A stretch of 64,000 bases of DNA from Candidatus Thiodictyon syntrophicum (GTDB lineage: Bacteria > Pseudomonadota > Gammaproteobacteria > Chromatiales > Chromatiaceae): positions 5,915,501-5,979,500 of the forward strand of contig NZ_CP020370.1 in NCBI RefSeq assembly GCF_002813775.1. The letters run 5' to 3'. The notes below the pieces were generated by a model. The model was not told the DNA's origin, searched no databases, and was given only the letters and a program-made list of their open reading frames with translations. Shown here in pieces: positions 34,567 to 43,325 of this stretch (within the stretch, counting starts at the first letter, position 1; every line of letters begins with the position of its first letter). Both the position numbers and the translations under genes were made by a program.

Positions 34567-34781
34567 CCCCGAACGATGGCGCGGCGCATCCATCGCTCGA
34601 CGAGCCGCGCGCGGCCAGGCACCGCGGCGCGCGGTGCCAATTCCACGCCTCGCGCCGCCGGAACCGGCTACACTGGCGGGGTCCGGACCCAGGCAGTCCA
34701 ACGGCACCGACGCACGGGGCGGGGTTGCGATCCCCGGCGGGCGGCGCGACCGACCGGGGCCATCCGCTGAGAGCAAGACCC

Positions 34782-35384
34782 ATGCACAGACCCGTCCTGG
34801 CTACCGCGTTCCTGACCCTGCTGCTGAGCGGCTGCGGCTCCTTTCTGCCCGGCCATATCGGCGGCATTGTCACCTATGTCTCGCCCGACGATTACGCCGA
34901 GCGCCTCTGCGCCCATGTGGACCTGGAGAGCTATCCGTCCTGTGTGAGCCATGTCCTTGACTATTTCGAGGAGCCGAAGGCGGAGGATATCCCGGTGACC
35001 GAGGTCACCTCGGGGCCCTTCGCCGTCGCGATGGACAACCAGCTCTATCTGGGCACCTACCAGGGTGGGCTCTTCAGATCCAACTTCCGGGTGACCAGCG
35101 GGCACAAGGCCTGTCGGGGCGCCTACAGCGCCTACACCGGATCGCGCGACGCGATCTACGACGTCTACTGCAACGACGGCCGCGCCGGCTGGGCGGCGAC
35201 CATCCGGGATCAGTCCGGCAGTAACGGCATCGGCCAACTGACGCTGAGCGACGGCACCAAGGGCGAGATCATCTTCGGCTATGCCGCCCTGGGTCGCGCC
35301 AGGCCCTATCCCTGGGGGGACGTCTGGCGGCCGCGGCCGGGGCAGACAGGTCCGGCGCCGCGGTCGGCGTTCGAGGTCGACTAG
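34782..35384 (+). CDS. Hypothetical lipoprotein
   Basis: This 200-residue protein starts at ATG 34782 (MHRPVLATAFLTLLLSGCGS), with a clear lipobox LLSGC at residues ~14-18. The mature part has no recognised domain and contains several cysteines (RLCAHVDLESYPSCVSHVLD, CRGAYS, YCNDGRAGW). It ends with a proline/arginine-rich tail. The DNA between rfaH and this gene (34567-34781) looks non-coding. Confidence 0.7.
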   Translation: MHRPVLATAFLTLLLSGCGSFLPGHIGGIVTYVSPDDYAERLCAHVDLESYPSCVSHVLDYFEEPKAEDIPVTEVTSGPFAVAMDNQLYLGTYQGGLFRSNFRVTSGHKACRGAYSAYTGSRDAIYDVYCNDGRAGWAATIRDQSGSNGIGQLTLSDGTKGEIIFGYAALGRARPYPWGDVWRPRPGQTGPAPRSAFEVD

Positions 35385-35416
35385 TACCGCGCAGCGCAAG
35401 TCGTCAGACCACGGGC

Positions 35417-35507
35417 GTAGGGTGCGCCGAGCGCACCTTCCAAGGCTGCGGTTGAACGAAACGTCGTGAGCCTGGGCCGGCGCCCCGGTGCGCGCGGCGC
35501 ACCCTAC
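35417..35507. repeat. Inverted repeat, GTAGGGTGCGC type, second copy
   Basis: Arms GTAGGGTGCGCCGAGCGCAC and GTGCGCGCGGCGCACCCTAC surround ~50 nt. The remaining intergenic DNA to 35754 shows no gene and no clear promoter. Confidence 0.7.
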
Positions 35508-35754
35508 GGGTACACGCTTTTTCCAAAGGTCCGAGCAGTTCCTTCCGGGTGTACTAGGGGCTTGACGCCGGTTCTTGAGCCGGGTGCAGCCCCGCAGGCG
35601 CCGGACCTGCCGGCGCGAGGCCGGGCACTGGCTGTCGTCACCCCTTGTAGTCTCCACCCGGGGTTTCAATATTGGACGGACGTCGGACAACTGCCCAAGG
35701 CAGTTGTGGGATCCGTTCATCCGACAGCATTTATCAACAGCAGGGGGGGTCGCG

Positions 35755-37098
35755 GTGTCACCAACATCGATCGGGGTCGTCGGGGGCGGAATCGGGGGGC
35801 TGGCGGCCGCCTGGCTGTTGGATCGCCGCTACGAGGTCACCCTGCTGGAGGGCAACGACTACGTGGGCGGCCACACCAACACCCGGATGGTCCCGCACCC
35901 GGACGGCGACTTTGCGGTGGATACCGGTTTCATGGTCTTCAACGACCGCAACTATCCGCTGCTGTGCGGACTCTTCGCGCATCTGGGGGTCGCCTCCTAC
36001 CCGACCGACATGTCCTTCGCGGCGAGCATCGACGGCGGCCGGGTGGAGTACGCGGGGTCCGACTTCGGCGGACTCTTCGGGCAGCGCAGCAACCTGTGGA
36101 ACCCGGGCTTCCTGCGGATGCTGATCGACATCGCCCGCTTCAACCGGGCGGCCAAGGCCTTCCTCGACCGGCCGGCGGACGACACCCTGTCCCTGGGCGA
36201 TTTCCTGGACCGGGGACACTACGGCAAGCGCTTCGCCAGTCACTACCTGTTGCCGATGGCCGCGGCCATCTGGTCCTGTCCCACGCAGCAGATGCGCGCC
36301 TTCCCGTTCCTCTCCTTCGCCCGTTTCTTCAATAATCATGGGCTCCTGGACCTGGCAGACCGGCCGCAGTGGCGCACCGTCAGCGGGGGCAGCCGCAGCT
36401 ATGTGCAGCGCATGGTGGGGGAACTGCGCGGCACGGTGCGCACCAGTACGCCGGTGCGCCAGGTCAGGCGCACGGGCGGCGCAGTCGAGGTGGAGACCGT
36501 CGGCGGCGAGCGGCTGACCTTCGATCAACTGGTCCTGGGCTGCCACGGCGACCAGGCCCTGGCCCTGATCGCGGACCCGAGCCCCCTGGAGTCGGAACTG
36601 CTGGGCTGCTTCCAGACCAGGCTCAACCGGGTCTATCTGCACCGTGACCCGGCCCTGATGCCGCGGCGGCGCCGCGTCTGGTCCTCTTGGAACTACCTGC
36701 GCGGCGCGGCGGCGGACCCGGGCGCGTCCGTCACCCTGACCTACTGGATGAACAGCCTGCAGAACCTGCCCAAGGACACCGATGTCTTCGTCAGCCTGAA
36801 CCCGGCGCAGCCCCCGCGCGCCGATCTCATCATCGAGCAACTGGACTACCGGCACCCGGTCTTCGACGCCCCTGCCATCGCCGCCCAGGCGCGGATGCGC
36901 GAGATCCAGGGCCAGTCCGGGCTCTGGTTCAGCGGCGCCTGGCTGGGCTACGGCTTCCACGAGGACGGTCTGCGCGCCGCGGTCGAGGTGGCCGCGGCCC
37001 TGGGGGTGCCCACCCCCTGGCCCGACACCCGCACCCGTGCCCCGGCCCCCGCCGCCGGGAGTCCGGTCGGCGCCCGGCCCCAGCCGGCCCATTCATGA
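35755..37098 (+). CDS. FAD-dependent amine oxidase-like protein
   Basis: This 447-residue protein starts at GTG 35755 behind CAGGGGGGG. The N-terminal dinucleotide fold is IGVVGGGIGGLAAAWLLDRR with the second FAD contact LLEGNDYVGGHTNT. The central ISxxxxWSCPTQQMRAFPFLSF and the C-terminal GLWFSGAWLGYGFHEDGLRA complete the family pattern. With DUF1365 and a CFA-synthase-like gene it forms a widely conserved operon that modifies membrane fatty acids. Its exact reaction is not settled. The stop overlaps the next ATG. Confidence 0.88.
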   Translation: MSPTSIGVVGGGIGGLAAAWLLDRRYEVTLLEGNDYVGGHTNTRMVPHPDGDFAVDTGFMVFNDRNYPLLCGLFAHLGVASYPTDMSFAASIDGGRVEYAGSDFGGLFGQRSNLWNPGFLRMLIDIARFNRAAKAFLDRPADDTLSLGDFLDRGHYGKRFASHYLLPMAAAIWSCPTQQMRAFPFLSFARFFNNHGLLDLADRPQWRTVSGGSRSYVQRMVGELRGTVRTSTPVRQVRRTGGAVEVETVGGERLTFDQLVLGCHGDQALALIADPSPLESELLGCFQTRLNRVYLHRDPALMPRRRRVWSSWNYLRGAAADPGASVTLTYWMNSLQNLPKDTDVFVSLNPAQPPRADLIIEQLDYRHPVFDAPAIAAQARMREIQGQSGLWFSGAWLGYGFHEDGLRAAVEVAAALGVPTPWPDTRTRAPAPAAGSPVGARPQPAHS

Positions 37099-37862
37099 AC
37101 GCCGCCGCGGGACAACTCCTGTTCGGTCAGGTCATGCACCGCCGGTTCTTCCCGGTGCGCTATCGCTTCGTCTATCGGGTCTTCAGCCTGGTCCTGGATC
37201 TCGATCGGATCGGCGAACTGGCGGCCGGGAGCCGCTGGTTCTCCCATAACGGCTTCAACCTCTTCGCCTTCCATGATCGGGACCACGGCGCCGGTGACGG
37301 GACCCCCTTGCGGGACTGGCTGCTGGGGCAGGTCGCCCGGCTGGGTCTGACGATCCCGATCGAGCGGATCGCGATCCAGTGTATGCCGCGGGTTCTGGGC
37401 TATGGCTTCAACCCCATGACCCCCTGGTTCTGCTATGGCCCCGATGGCGCGCTGGTGGCGATCCTGTGCGAGGTCCACAACACCTTCGGCGAGCGCCATG
37501 GCTATCTGCTGCACCAGCAGGGCGCGCCGCTGCAGTGGCCGGTGAGCCAGTCCCGCGCCAAGGGCTTCCACGTCTCGCCCTTCGTCGGGATGCAGGCGGA
37601 CTACCGCTTCCGCTTCACCCGCCAGGGCGAGGAGTCGAATGTGGTGATCCACGAATACGAGGACGGCAAGCTGATGCTGGTCGCGGCCCAGCGCGGCACC
37701 CTGCGCCCGTTCACCGACGCCAACCTGCTGCGAGCGGCCCTGGCCTTCCCCTTACTGACGTTGAAGGTCGTCACCATGATCCACTGGCACGCGCTCAAGA
37801 TCTGGCTGGGCGGCGCCACCTATTTCCCCAAGCCCATGCCGCCCCGGGAGGAAGTCACCTGA
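37095..37862 (+). CDS. DUF1365 family protein
   Basis: This 255-residue protein's ATG (37095) overlaps the previous stop as ATGA. The family motifs are HRRFFPVRYRFVYRVF, CMPRVLGYGFNPMTPWFCYG, EVHNTFGERHGYLL and KGFHVSPFVGMQADYRFRF. It always accompanies the FAD oxidoreductase and the cyclopropane-synthase-like methyltransferase, so a role in lipid modification is inferred. The stop overlaps the next start. Confidence 0.88.
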   Translation: MNAAAGQLLFGQVMHRRFFPVRYRFVYRVFSLVLDLDRIGELAAGSRWFSHNGFNLFAFHDRDHGAGDGTPLRDWLLGQVARLGLTIPIERIAIQCMPRVLGYGFNPMTPWFCYGPDGALVAILCEVHNTFGERHGYLLHQQGAPLQWPVSQSRAKGFHVSPFVGMQADYRFRFTRQGEESNVVIHEYEDGKLMLVAAQRGTLRPFTDANLLRAALAFPLLTLKVVTMIHWHALKIWLGGATYFPKPMPPREEVT

Positions 37863-39274
37863 TGTCCGCCGAAGAAACGATCGATGCCCGACCCCTGACC
37901 AGCCGGACCCGACCGGCTGGTCTGTCACGCCTGTTCGCCGCCCTGTGTCGTCAACTCGCCTTCGGCAGCCTGCTGGTGCGCCTGCCCGGGGACCGGGCCG
38001 ACCTCTATCGCGGGCGCTTCGCCGGACCCGCGGGGGAGATCGTCATCGCGCGGCCCCTGCGCCTGCTGCTGCGCCTGCTGACCCGGGGCGACATCGGTTT
38101 TGCCGAGTCCTACATGGAAGGAGACTGGGAGACCCCGGACCTGCCGGGCCTCCTGGACGTGCTCCAACTCAACGAGGAACACCTGGGCGCCGGCCCCAAG
38201 GGGCTGCGCTGGTCCCGTCGGCTGGACCGCCTGACCCACCGGCTGCGCGACAACCGCCCCGGCATGAGCCGGCGCAACATCGCCCGTCACTACGATCTCG
38301 GCAACGACTTCTACCGGCTCTGGCTGGACCCGGGCCTGACCTACTCCGCCGCCCTGTTCGCGGACCGGGAGCGCGAATCACTGGAAACCGCCCAGGTCCG
38401 CAAGTACGCACGCCTGCTCGATGATCTCGACGCCCGGCCCGGCCAGCACCTCCTGGAGATCGGCTGCGGCTGGGGCGGGCTCGCCGAGGCCGCGGCCCGA
38501 CGCGGACTGCGCGTCACCGGCGTCACCCTGTCGCGGGAGCAGTTGGACTATGCCCAGGCGCGCATCGCCGCCGCGGGACTCAGCGACCGGGTGGAACTGC
38601 GCCTGCAGGACTACCGCGACATCCGCGGCCAGTTCGACCACTGCGTCTCCATCGAGATGCTGGAGGCGGTCGGCGAGGCCTACTGGCCCACCTATTTCCA
38701 GGCCCTGCGCCGCCTGGTGCGCCCCGGCGGACGCATCAGCCTGCAGGTCATCACCATGAACGAGGACGACTTCCTGCGTTACCGGCGCAGCGCCGACTTC
38801 ATCCAGCTCTACATCTTCCCCGGCGGCATGTTGCCCTCCCCGGAGCGCCTGCGCGCCCAGGCCGACGCCGCCGGCCTCACCCCCCTGCAAGAGCGCTGGT
38901 ACGGCGCCGACTACGCCGAAACCCTGCGCCGCTGGCGCCGCGCCTTCCATGACCAGTCGTCGGCGGTCGCGGCACTCGGCTACGACGCGCGCTTCCGCCG
39001 CATGTGGGACTACTACCTGGCCTACTGCGAGGTCGGCTTCGACAGCGGTGTGACCGACCTGCTCCAGGCCGTCTTCGAGGTCCCGGGACCGGAAGCGGCC
39101 GGACGACGCCTTAGCGCGGCTTTGCCTCAGACCGACGAGTCAGCGGCCACAAAGTCAGCATCAACGACCGTGCCGGCTGGTTGTAAATTGACAGGATTGA
39201 CAGGATTTCGCAGGATTGACAGGATTTGCAGACATGCCGATGACGGTAATCGTGTCCCTCTTAGATCCTGTTAA
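37862..39274 (+). CDS. cfa: Cyclopropane-fatty-acyl-phospholipid synthase-like methyltransferase
   Basis: This 470-residue SAM-dependent methyltransferase acts on unsaturated acyl chains of phospholipids. The SAM-binding motif LLEIGCGWGGLAE is at ~198-210. Also visible are ARHYDLGNDFYRLWLDPGLTYSA, CVSIEMLEAVGE and QLYIFPGGMLPS. The start overlaps DUF1365 by ATG/TGA. The last ~40 residues (after ALPQTDESAATKS) are atypical and read through an ACAGGATT repeat, so the original stop seems to have been lost and the protein extended. Confidence 0.88.
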   Translation: MSAEETIDARPLTSRTRPAGLSRLFAALCRQLAFGSLLVRLPGDRADLYRGRFAGPAGEIVIARPLRLLLRLLTRGDIGFAESYMEGDWETPDLPGLLDVLQLNEEHLGAGPKGLRWSRRLDRLTHRLRDNRPGMSRRNIARHYDLGNDFYRLWLDPGLTYSAALFADRERESLETAQVRKYARLLDDLDARPGQHLLEIGCGWGGLAEAAARRGLRVTGVTLSREQLDYAQARIAAAGLSDRVELRLQDYRDIRGQFDHCVSIEMLEAVGEAYWPTYFQALRRLVRPGGRISLQVITMNEDDFLRYRRSADFIQLYIFPGGMLPSPERLRAQADAAGLTPLQERWYGADYAETLRRWRRAFHDQSSAVAALGYDARFRRMWDYYLAYCEVGFDSGVTDLLQAVFEVPGPEAAGRRLSAALPQTDESAATKSASTTVPAGCKLTGLTGFRRIDRICRHADDGNRVPLRSC

Positions 39275-39302
39275 TCCTGAAAAATCCTGTTAATCCTGTC
39301 TA
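39188..39302. repeat. ACAGGATT inverted repeat element
   Basis: TTGACAGGATTGACAGGATT and CAGGATTGACAGGATTTGC at the left face GATCCTGTTAATCCTGAAAA and CCTGTTAATCCTGTC at the right. The units can pair over more than 30 nt. Elements of this kind are frequent between genes in gammaproteobacteria. The left arm is part of the cfa reading frame. Confidence 0.8.
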
Positions 39303-39369
39303 ATTTCTTGATTCTTGTCGATTGCCCGACTGGCATCGGAAATTGCGCCTCGCAGGACCAGACCCCACC

Positions 39370-40548
39370 ATGCACCCTACCGATCCGGTTCCGCACCCGG
39401 ACCCCGCCGCCGCCCACCACAGCGCCCGCCTGGGCGACCTGATCCGCGCCGGGATCGCCGCCGCCGGGGGTCTGCTGCCCTTCGATCGCTTCATGGACCT
39501 GGCGCTCTATGCCCCGGGGCTCGGCTACTACGTGGCGGGGGCGGCCAAGTTCGGGGCGGGCGGGGACTTCGTGACCGCGCCTCAGTTGTCCCCGCTCTTC
39601 GGCGGCTGCATCGCGGTCCAGGCGGCGCAGGCCTTGGAGCGGCTCGGTGGGGGCGACGTGCTGGAGTTCGGCGCCGGGGACGGCGCCCTGGCCGTCGCGG
39701 TCCTGACCGGCCTGGAACGTCTGGGCGCCCTGCCCGGCCGCTACCTGATCCTGGAGCCGAGCCCCGACCTGCAAGAGCGCCAGCGCGCACTGCTCGCCGC
39801 CCGGGTCCCGCATCTGGCCGGGCGCTGCGCCTGGCTCACCGGTTTGCCCAGTGCCCTGCGCGGGGTGGTCCTGGCCAACGAGGTGCTGGACGCGATGCCG
39901 GTCCACCGCTTCAGTATCGGCGCCGGGGGGGAGCCGCTGGAGCTCTGTGTGGGCGAGCGTGACGGGGCCTTGATCGAGGTCGAGGCCCCGGTGCGCTCCC
40001 CGGGCCTCACCGCGGCGATCACCGCCCTCCAGCACGCGGGGCTGGCCCAGACGCCGGGCTACACCTCGGAGATCAATCTGCGCCTGCACCCCTGGTGCGC
40101 CGCCCTCGGCGACTGCCTGGACGCGGGTCTGGTGCTGCTGATCGACTATGGCTACCCGGCGTCCGCCTATTACCAGCCGGACCGCACCATGGGCACCCTG
40201 ATGTGCCACTGGCGCCACCAGGCGCACGCCGACCCCTACCGTCACCTCGGCCTGCAGGACATCGGCGCCCATGTGGACTTCAGCGCCGTGGCCCAGGCCG
40301 CCCTGGCAGCGGAGCTGACCGTCGCCGGTTTTGCCACCCAGGCCCAGTTCCTGATCGGCTGCGGTATCGACCGGCTGATGACGGACGCTGCCGACGGCGG
40401 CGCGGCGGACCTGAACCTGGCGCAGGCGGTAAAGCAACTGCTGCTGCCCGCCGCCATGGGCGAGCGTTTCAAGGTGCTCGCCCTCAGCCGCGGACTCAGC
40501 GGTCCCTGGTGCGGGTTCTCCATGCGCGACCTGCGTGACCGGCTCTGA
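39370..40548 (+). CDS. MidA/NDUFAF7-type SAM-dependent methyltransferase
   Basis: This 392-residue protein starts at ATG 39370. The class I methyltransferase core has LEFGAGDGALAVAVLTGLER, LEPSPDLQERQR and VVLANEVLDAMPVHRF. Later motifs are LLIDYGYPASAYYQPDRTMG and DIGAHVDFSAVAQA. The mitochondrial member methylates an arginine of complex I subunit NDUFS2. Bacterial members are of unknown substrate. It starts ~95 nt after the cfa stop. Divergent and convergent hairpins lie on both sides. Confidence 0.88.
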   Translation: MHPTDPVPHPDPAAAHHSARLGDLIRAGIAAAGGLLPFDRFMDLALYAPGLGYYVAGAAKFGAGGDFVTAPQLSPLFGGCIAVQAAQALERLGGGDVLEFGAGDGALAVAVLTGLERLGALPGRYLILEPSPDLQERQRALLAARVPHLAGRCAWLTGLPSALRGVVLANEVLDAMPVHRFSIGAGGEPLELCVGERDGALIEVEAPVRSPGLTAAITALQHAGLAQTPGYTSEINLRLHPWCAALGDCLDAGLVLLIDYGYPASAYYQPDRTMGTLMCHWRHQAHADPYRHLGLQDIGAHVDFSAVAQAALAAELTVAGFATQAQFLIGCGIDRLMTDAADGGAADLNLAQAVKQLLLPAAMGERFKVLALSRGLSGPWCGFSMRDLRDRL

Positions 40549-40571
40549 TCCATCGATTCCCGCTCGCCTAC

Positions 40572-40692
40572 GCGGCCTCGATCATCATCCCGGCGACTGG
40601 GAGCGCCGCACCCCAGTGCGGCGCGATCTCGCAAACGACTGTAGCATCACCTGTTGCCGATAGGCCGGGCCGCACTGGGGTGCGGCGCTCCC
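40572..40692. repeat. Type 1 hairpin, isolated copy outside the accessory region
   Basis: A TGATCA-core motif at 40572-40594 is followed by the arms GGGAGCGCCGCACCCCAGTG and CACTGGGGTGCGGCGCTCCC. The second bounding motif is missing. One arm alone lies again at 42323-42355. Confidence 0.7.
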
Positions 40693-40748
40693 AGTCGGTC
40701 GGCCTGAAAGCCGACCCTCAAGCCTCGGTGGCCGGCTGGCACACAGCC

Positions 40749-41198
40749 TCAGGGCGCGACGCGCGCGAGCGCATACCGGCTGCTGCGACCGCCCCCGGGC
40801 AGGCTGGTCAAGGCGCCCATCTGGGGTAGAGCCGCCAGGTCGCGGGGCGCGGTCGTCTTTGAGCAGCGGGCGATGCCGACATAGTTCCCGGCGGTCATCC
40901 CGCCCTCGAACCCGGCCGGACCCGCGGTGAACATCCGACCAACGACCTTGTGCCGGCGCTCGTTGAGCCGGTCCCGGTAAAGATCGAAGTAGCGCGCCTG
41001 CTCGACCACCAAATCGATCCGGGCGCGGGCGATCACCTGGGACCTGAGCACCAGTGCCTCCTGGCGGTCGGCGACGGCCAGGCGCGCCGCGCCGCCCGCA
41101 AGTTGCGCGGCCCGGTGGCGATACCCCGCGACGGCCGCGCCGAGGCGGTCCGCATCGAAGCTGAAGGTCGGCCAGTCGGGCCCTTGCCAGATCCACAT
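40749..41198 (-). pseudogene. Fic family protein lacking the catalytic core
   Basis: The frame from ATG 41196 starts MWIWQGPDWPTFSFDADRLG, the DUF4172 domain found at the N-terminus of Fic AMP-transferases. It ends with GPAGFEGGMTAGNYVGIARCSKTTAPRDLAALPQMGAL...GGGRSSRYAL, the C-terminal winged helix. Joining happens at ARYFDLYRDRLNERRHKVVG. The whole Fic fold with HPFxxGNGR (~200 residues) is gone, yet the frame is kept. It cannot AMPylate. A residual DNA- or protein-binding product is possible. Confidence 0.8.
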
Positions 41199-41378
41199 GA
41201 GCCGATTATATGAGCCGACTATATGAGCCGATTATTGAGGCTATTCGGCTCAGCCTGGCGCCGGAACCGGTCGTCAATCAGGCAATCCAAGATTCCCCGG
41301 CGGACCCTATGGCGGATGCGCTACCCTTACCCACCCCACCGATCCGGTTCGCTGCCCCCTGACCCCGGCCACTGCCCC

Positions 41379-42173
41379 ATGCCCATCCTCGATCTGGCAG
41401 GCTTCCTGCTCACCGGCGTCCTCTCCGGACTGCTCGCCGGTCTCTTCGGCGTCGGCGGCGGTGCCATCATGGTGCCGGCCCTGATCCTGCTCTTCGCCCA
41501 CCTGGGGATCGGCGAGGACTGGGGTCCGCACCTGGCCGTCGGCACCTCGCTCGCGGCCATCGTCGGCACCGGGGCCGCCTCCGCGCTGGCCCACCAGCGG
41601 CGCGGCGCCGTGCGCTGGGATCTGGTGCTCGGCCTGGCGCCGGGGATCGTGCTGGGGGCCTGGGCGGGTGCCGCCATCGCCGGGTTCATGCCGGGGCTCT
41701 GGCTCAAGCGCCTGTTCGCCGCCTTTCTGTGTTACGTGGGGGTGCGCATGTTGATCCCGGGCCGGGCGACCGGGCATCGGCCCCTGCCCGGCAAGGCGGG
41801 CCTCTGGGCCGTCGGCGGCGGCATCGGCGCCCTGTCCGCGCTGGTCGGGATCGGTGGGGGCACCATCACCGTGCCCTTCCTCGCGCGCTGCGGGCTCGAC
41901 CTGCGGCAGGCCGTGGGCACCTCGGCCGCCTGCGGGGTGCCGATCGCCATCGCCGGGGCCATCGGCTTCATGGTGGTGGGCTGGGGACGGGAGGGGTTGC
42001 CGGCCATGACCTCCGGCTTCGTCTACTGGCCGGCGGTGCTCCTGATGCTGGTCGCCAGTATCCCCACGGCACCGCTCGGCGCGCGCCTGGCGCACAGCCT
42101 GCCGGTGGCCGTGCTCAAGCGGGCCTTCGGCGTCCTGCTGCTGCTGATTGCGGCGCGATTGGCCTTTGGTTGA
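41379..42173 (+). CDS. TSUP family (TauE/SafE) membrane transporter
   Basis: This 264-residue protein starts at ATG 41379. About eight membrane segments form two halves, each with the family's glycine-rich hallmark: GLLAGLFGVGGGAIMVPALI and ALSALVGIGGGTITVPFLAR. TSUP proteins export sulfite, sulfoacetate or related anions, which would suit a sulfur-oxidising organism. The substrate cannot be told from sequence. The upstream ORF extension to 41223 has no ribosome binding site. Confidence 0.88.
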   Translation: MPILDLAGFLLTGVLSGLLAGLFGVGGGAIMVPALILLFAHLGIGEDWGPHLAVGTSLAAIVGTGAASALAHQRRGAVRWDLVLGLAPGIVLGAWAGAAIAGFMPGLWLKRLFAAFLCYVGVRMLIPGRATGHRPLPGKAGLWAVGGGIGALSALVGIGGGTITVPFLARCGLDLRQAVGTSAACGVPIAIAGAIGFMVVGWGREGLPAMTSGFVYWPAVLLMLVASIPTAPLGARLAHSLPVAVLKRAFGVLLLLIAARLAFG

Positions 42174-42386
42174 GGTCCGTCGGCACGATGGCTCGGCGGC
42201 AGCCGGGCAAGGGCGTTTGCCGATCGGTGACGGTGGGCAGCACGGGAACCTGATCCTGGCGCCCGGTCCGCGCAGCGGACCCTGCGCGGCTCTGATCAAC
42301 CCGCACCGCGGGAGTTATCTGCGAGATCGCGCCGCACTGGGGTGCGGCGCTCCCAGGCCGGGCCGGACTGGCAGTGAGGTCAGGGG
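42174..42386. repeat. Half hairpins, no gene
   Basis: GGTCCGCGCAGCGGACC (42269-42285) is a short hairpin related to the GGTCCGCACAGCGGACC class. CGCACTGGGGTGCGGCGCTC (42332 onward) is a single arm of the type 1 hairpin. TCTGATCAACCCG at 42292 is a poor motif. Confidence 0.5.
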
Positions 42387-42926
42387 TTAAAGACCTGGCG
42401 GCCCCGGCACAAGGTCCCCAGGCGACTCAAGCACCAGGACGAGGCCCGTCAGGCGCCTGAGATTCGTCGGCGCAGCGAAGGTCGAGAGGCGGCCGCGAAC
42501 CAGGACCGCGGTCGGCCGCCCGGCCCGGGCATCCGCGACCAGGCGCCGCAGCAGGGCGTCGCGCCCCGGGCCGTTGGGGACAATGACCGCGAACCCGTGC
42601 CCGAGCGCGTCATCCGCCGCGGACTTGAGGTCGAACCGCCAGGTGCCGGGGGTAGTTCCCTCGCCGCTCCAGTATTCCGCCAGGATCTCCCTGGCACCGC
42701 TATCCCCGTACAGGTTGCCGTGATCGACGAAGCCGCGGACCTCGATGCGTTGGCCGACCATCGCGCGCACGGCCCGCGGGTCCCGGGCGAAGCCGTCGCG
42801 GGCGATCTCCGCCGCAGCCTGGCCGCGCACCGGGGCGTCGCACCCGGCGAGGCCGAGCGCGAGGGCGAGGACCAGCAGGGCGGTTGCCCGGCAATCCGCA
42901 AGGCCGAGTCGCACGGCCCGCGTCAC
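42387..42926 (-). CDS. Hypothetical lipoprotein
   Basis: Starting at GTG 42924-42926 (VTRAVRLGLADCRATALLVL), this 179-residue protein has a lipobox ALGLAGC at residues ~22-28. The mature part contains AEIARDGFARDPRAVRAMVG, RIEVRGFVDHGNLYGDSGAR and GRLSTFAAPTNLRRLTGLVL, an OB-fold-like pattern. I do not recognise the family. The longer frame to 43259 is repeat sequence and unlikely to be translated. Confidence 0.65.
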   Translation of the reverse strand: MTRAVRLGLADCRATALLVLALALGLAGCDAPVRGQAAAEIARDGFARDPRAVRAMVGQRIEVRGFVDHGNLYGDSGAREILAEYWSGEGTTPGTWRFDLKSAADDALGHGFAVIVPNGPGRDALLRRLVADARAGRPTAVLVRGRLSTFAAPTNLRRLTGLVLVLESPGDLVPGPPGL

Positions 42927-43106
42927 TGACCGGCAACGCCCGGATTCCGGTCGGTTTCGCCGGCGGTCAGGGCGCGGGCAGCCAGAACCATTACAGAGAT
43001 TTTCATTATCTTCTTCACTTGCTTTGAGGGTGACATCCGGCGGGTTGCCGCAAGGCCGTGCGGCCGGCGTTATGATCGAGGCGGCACCGACCGGGCCCGG
43101 TAGATT

Positions 43107-43228
43107 GTAGGGTGGGCAAAGCGCAGCGTGCCCATCCCCCATACCTCGACGCGGCCCGGATGGGCACGCCCGAGCGACGCCACGACAGGTCCAGACCATC
43201 ACGCGCGGGCTTTGCCCCATCCTACGGC
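43107..43228. repeat. GTAGGGTGGGCAAAGCGCAG hairpin element
   Basis: GTAGGGTGGGCAAAGCGCAG at 43107 and GGCTTTGCCCCATCCTACGG at 43209 form the outer arms. Internal CGTGCCCATCCC and GGATGGGCACG form a second pairing. A weak TGATCG motif (43070) precedes it. Confidence 0.65.
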
Positions 43229-43325
43229 GTGCGCGCGACGACAGCAGTCTGGATCGCACCCCAGGTCCCCGCGGCCCCGCCCGGGCGACGGCACCGACAA
43301 CAGCGCAGACATAATGAGGCGATCG

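Noticed and set aside
37379-39274. 631-codon frame spanning DUF1365 and the cfa-like gene as one fused protein
   Set aside because: DUF1365 motifs are in another frame and the overlap ATG/TGA at 37860-37864 gives separate, full-length family members.
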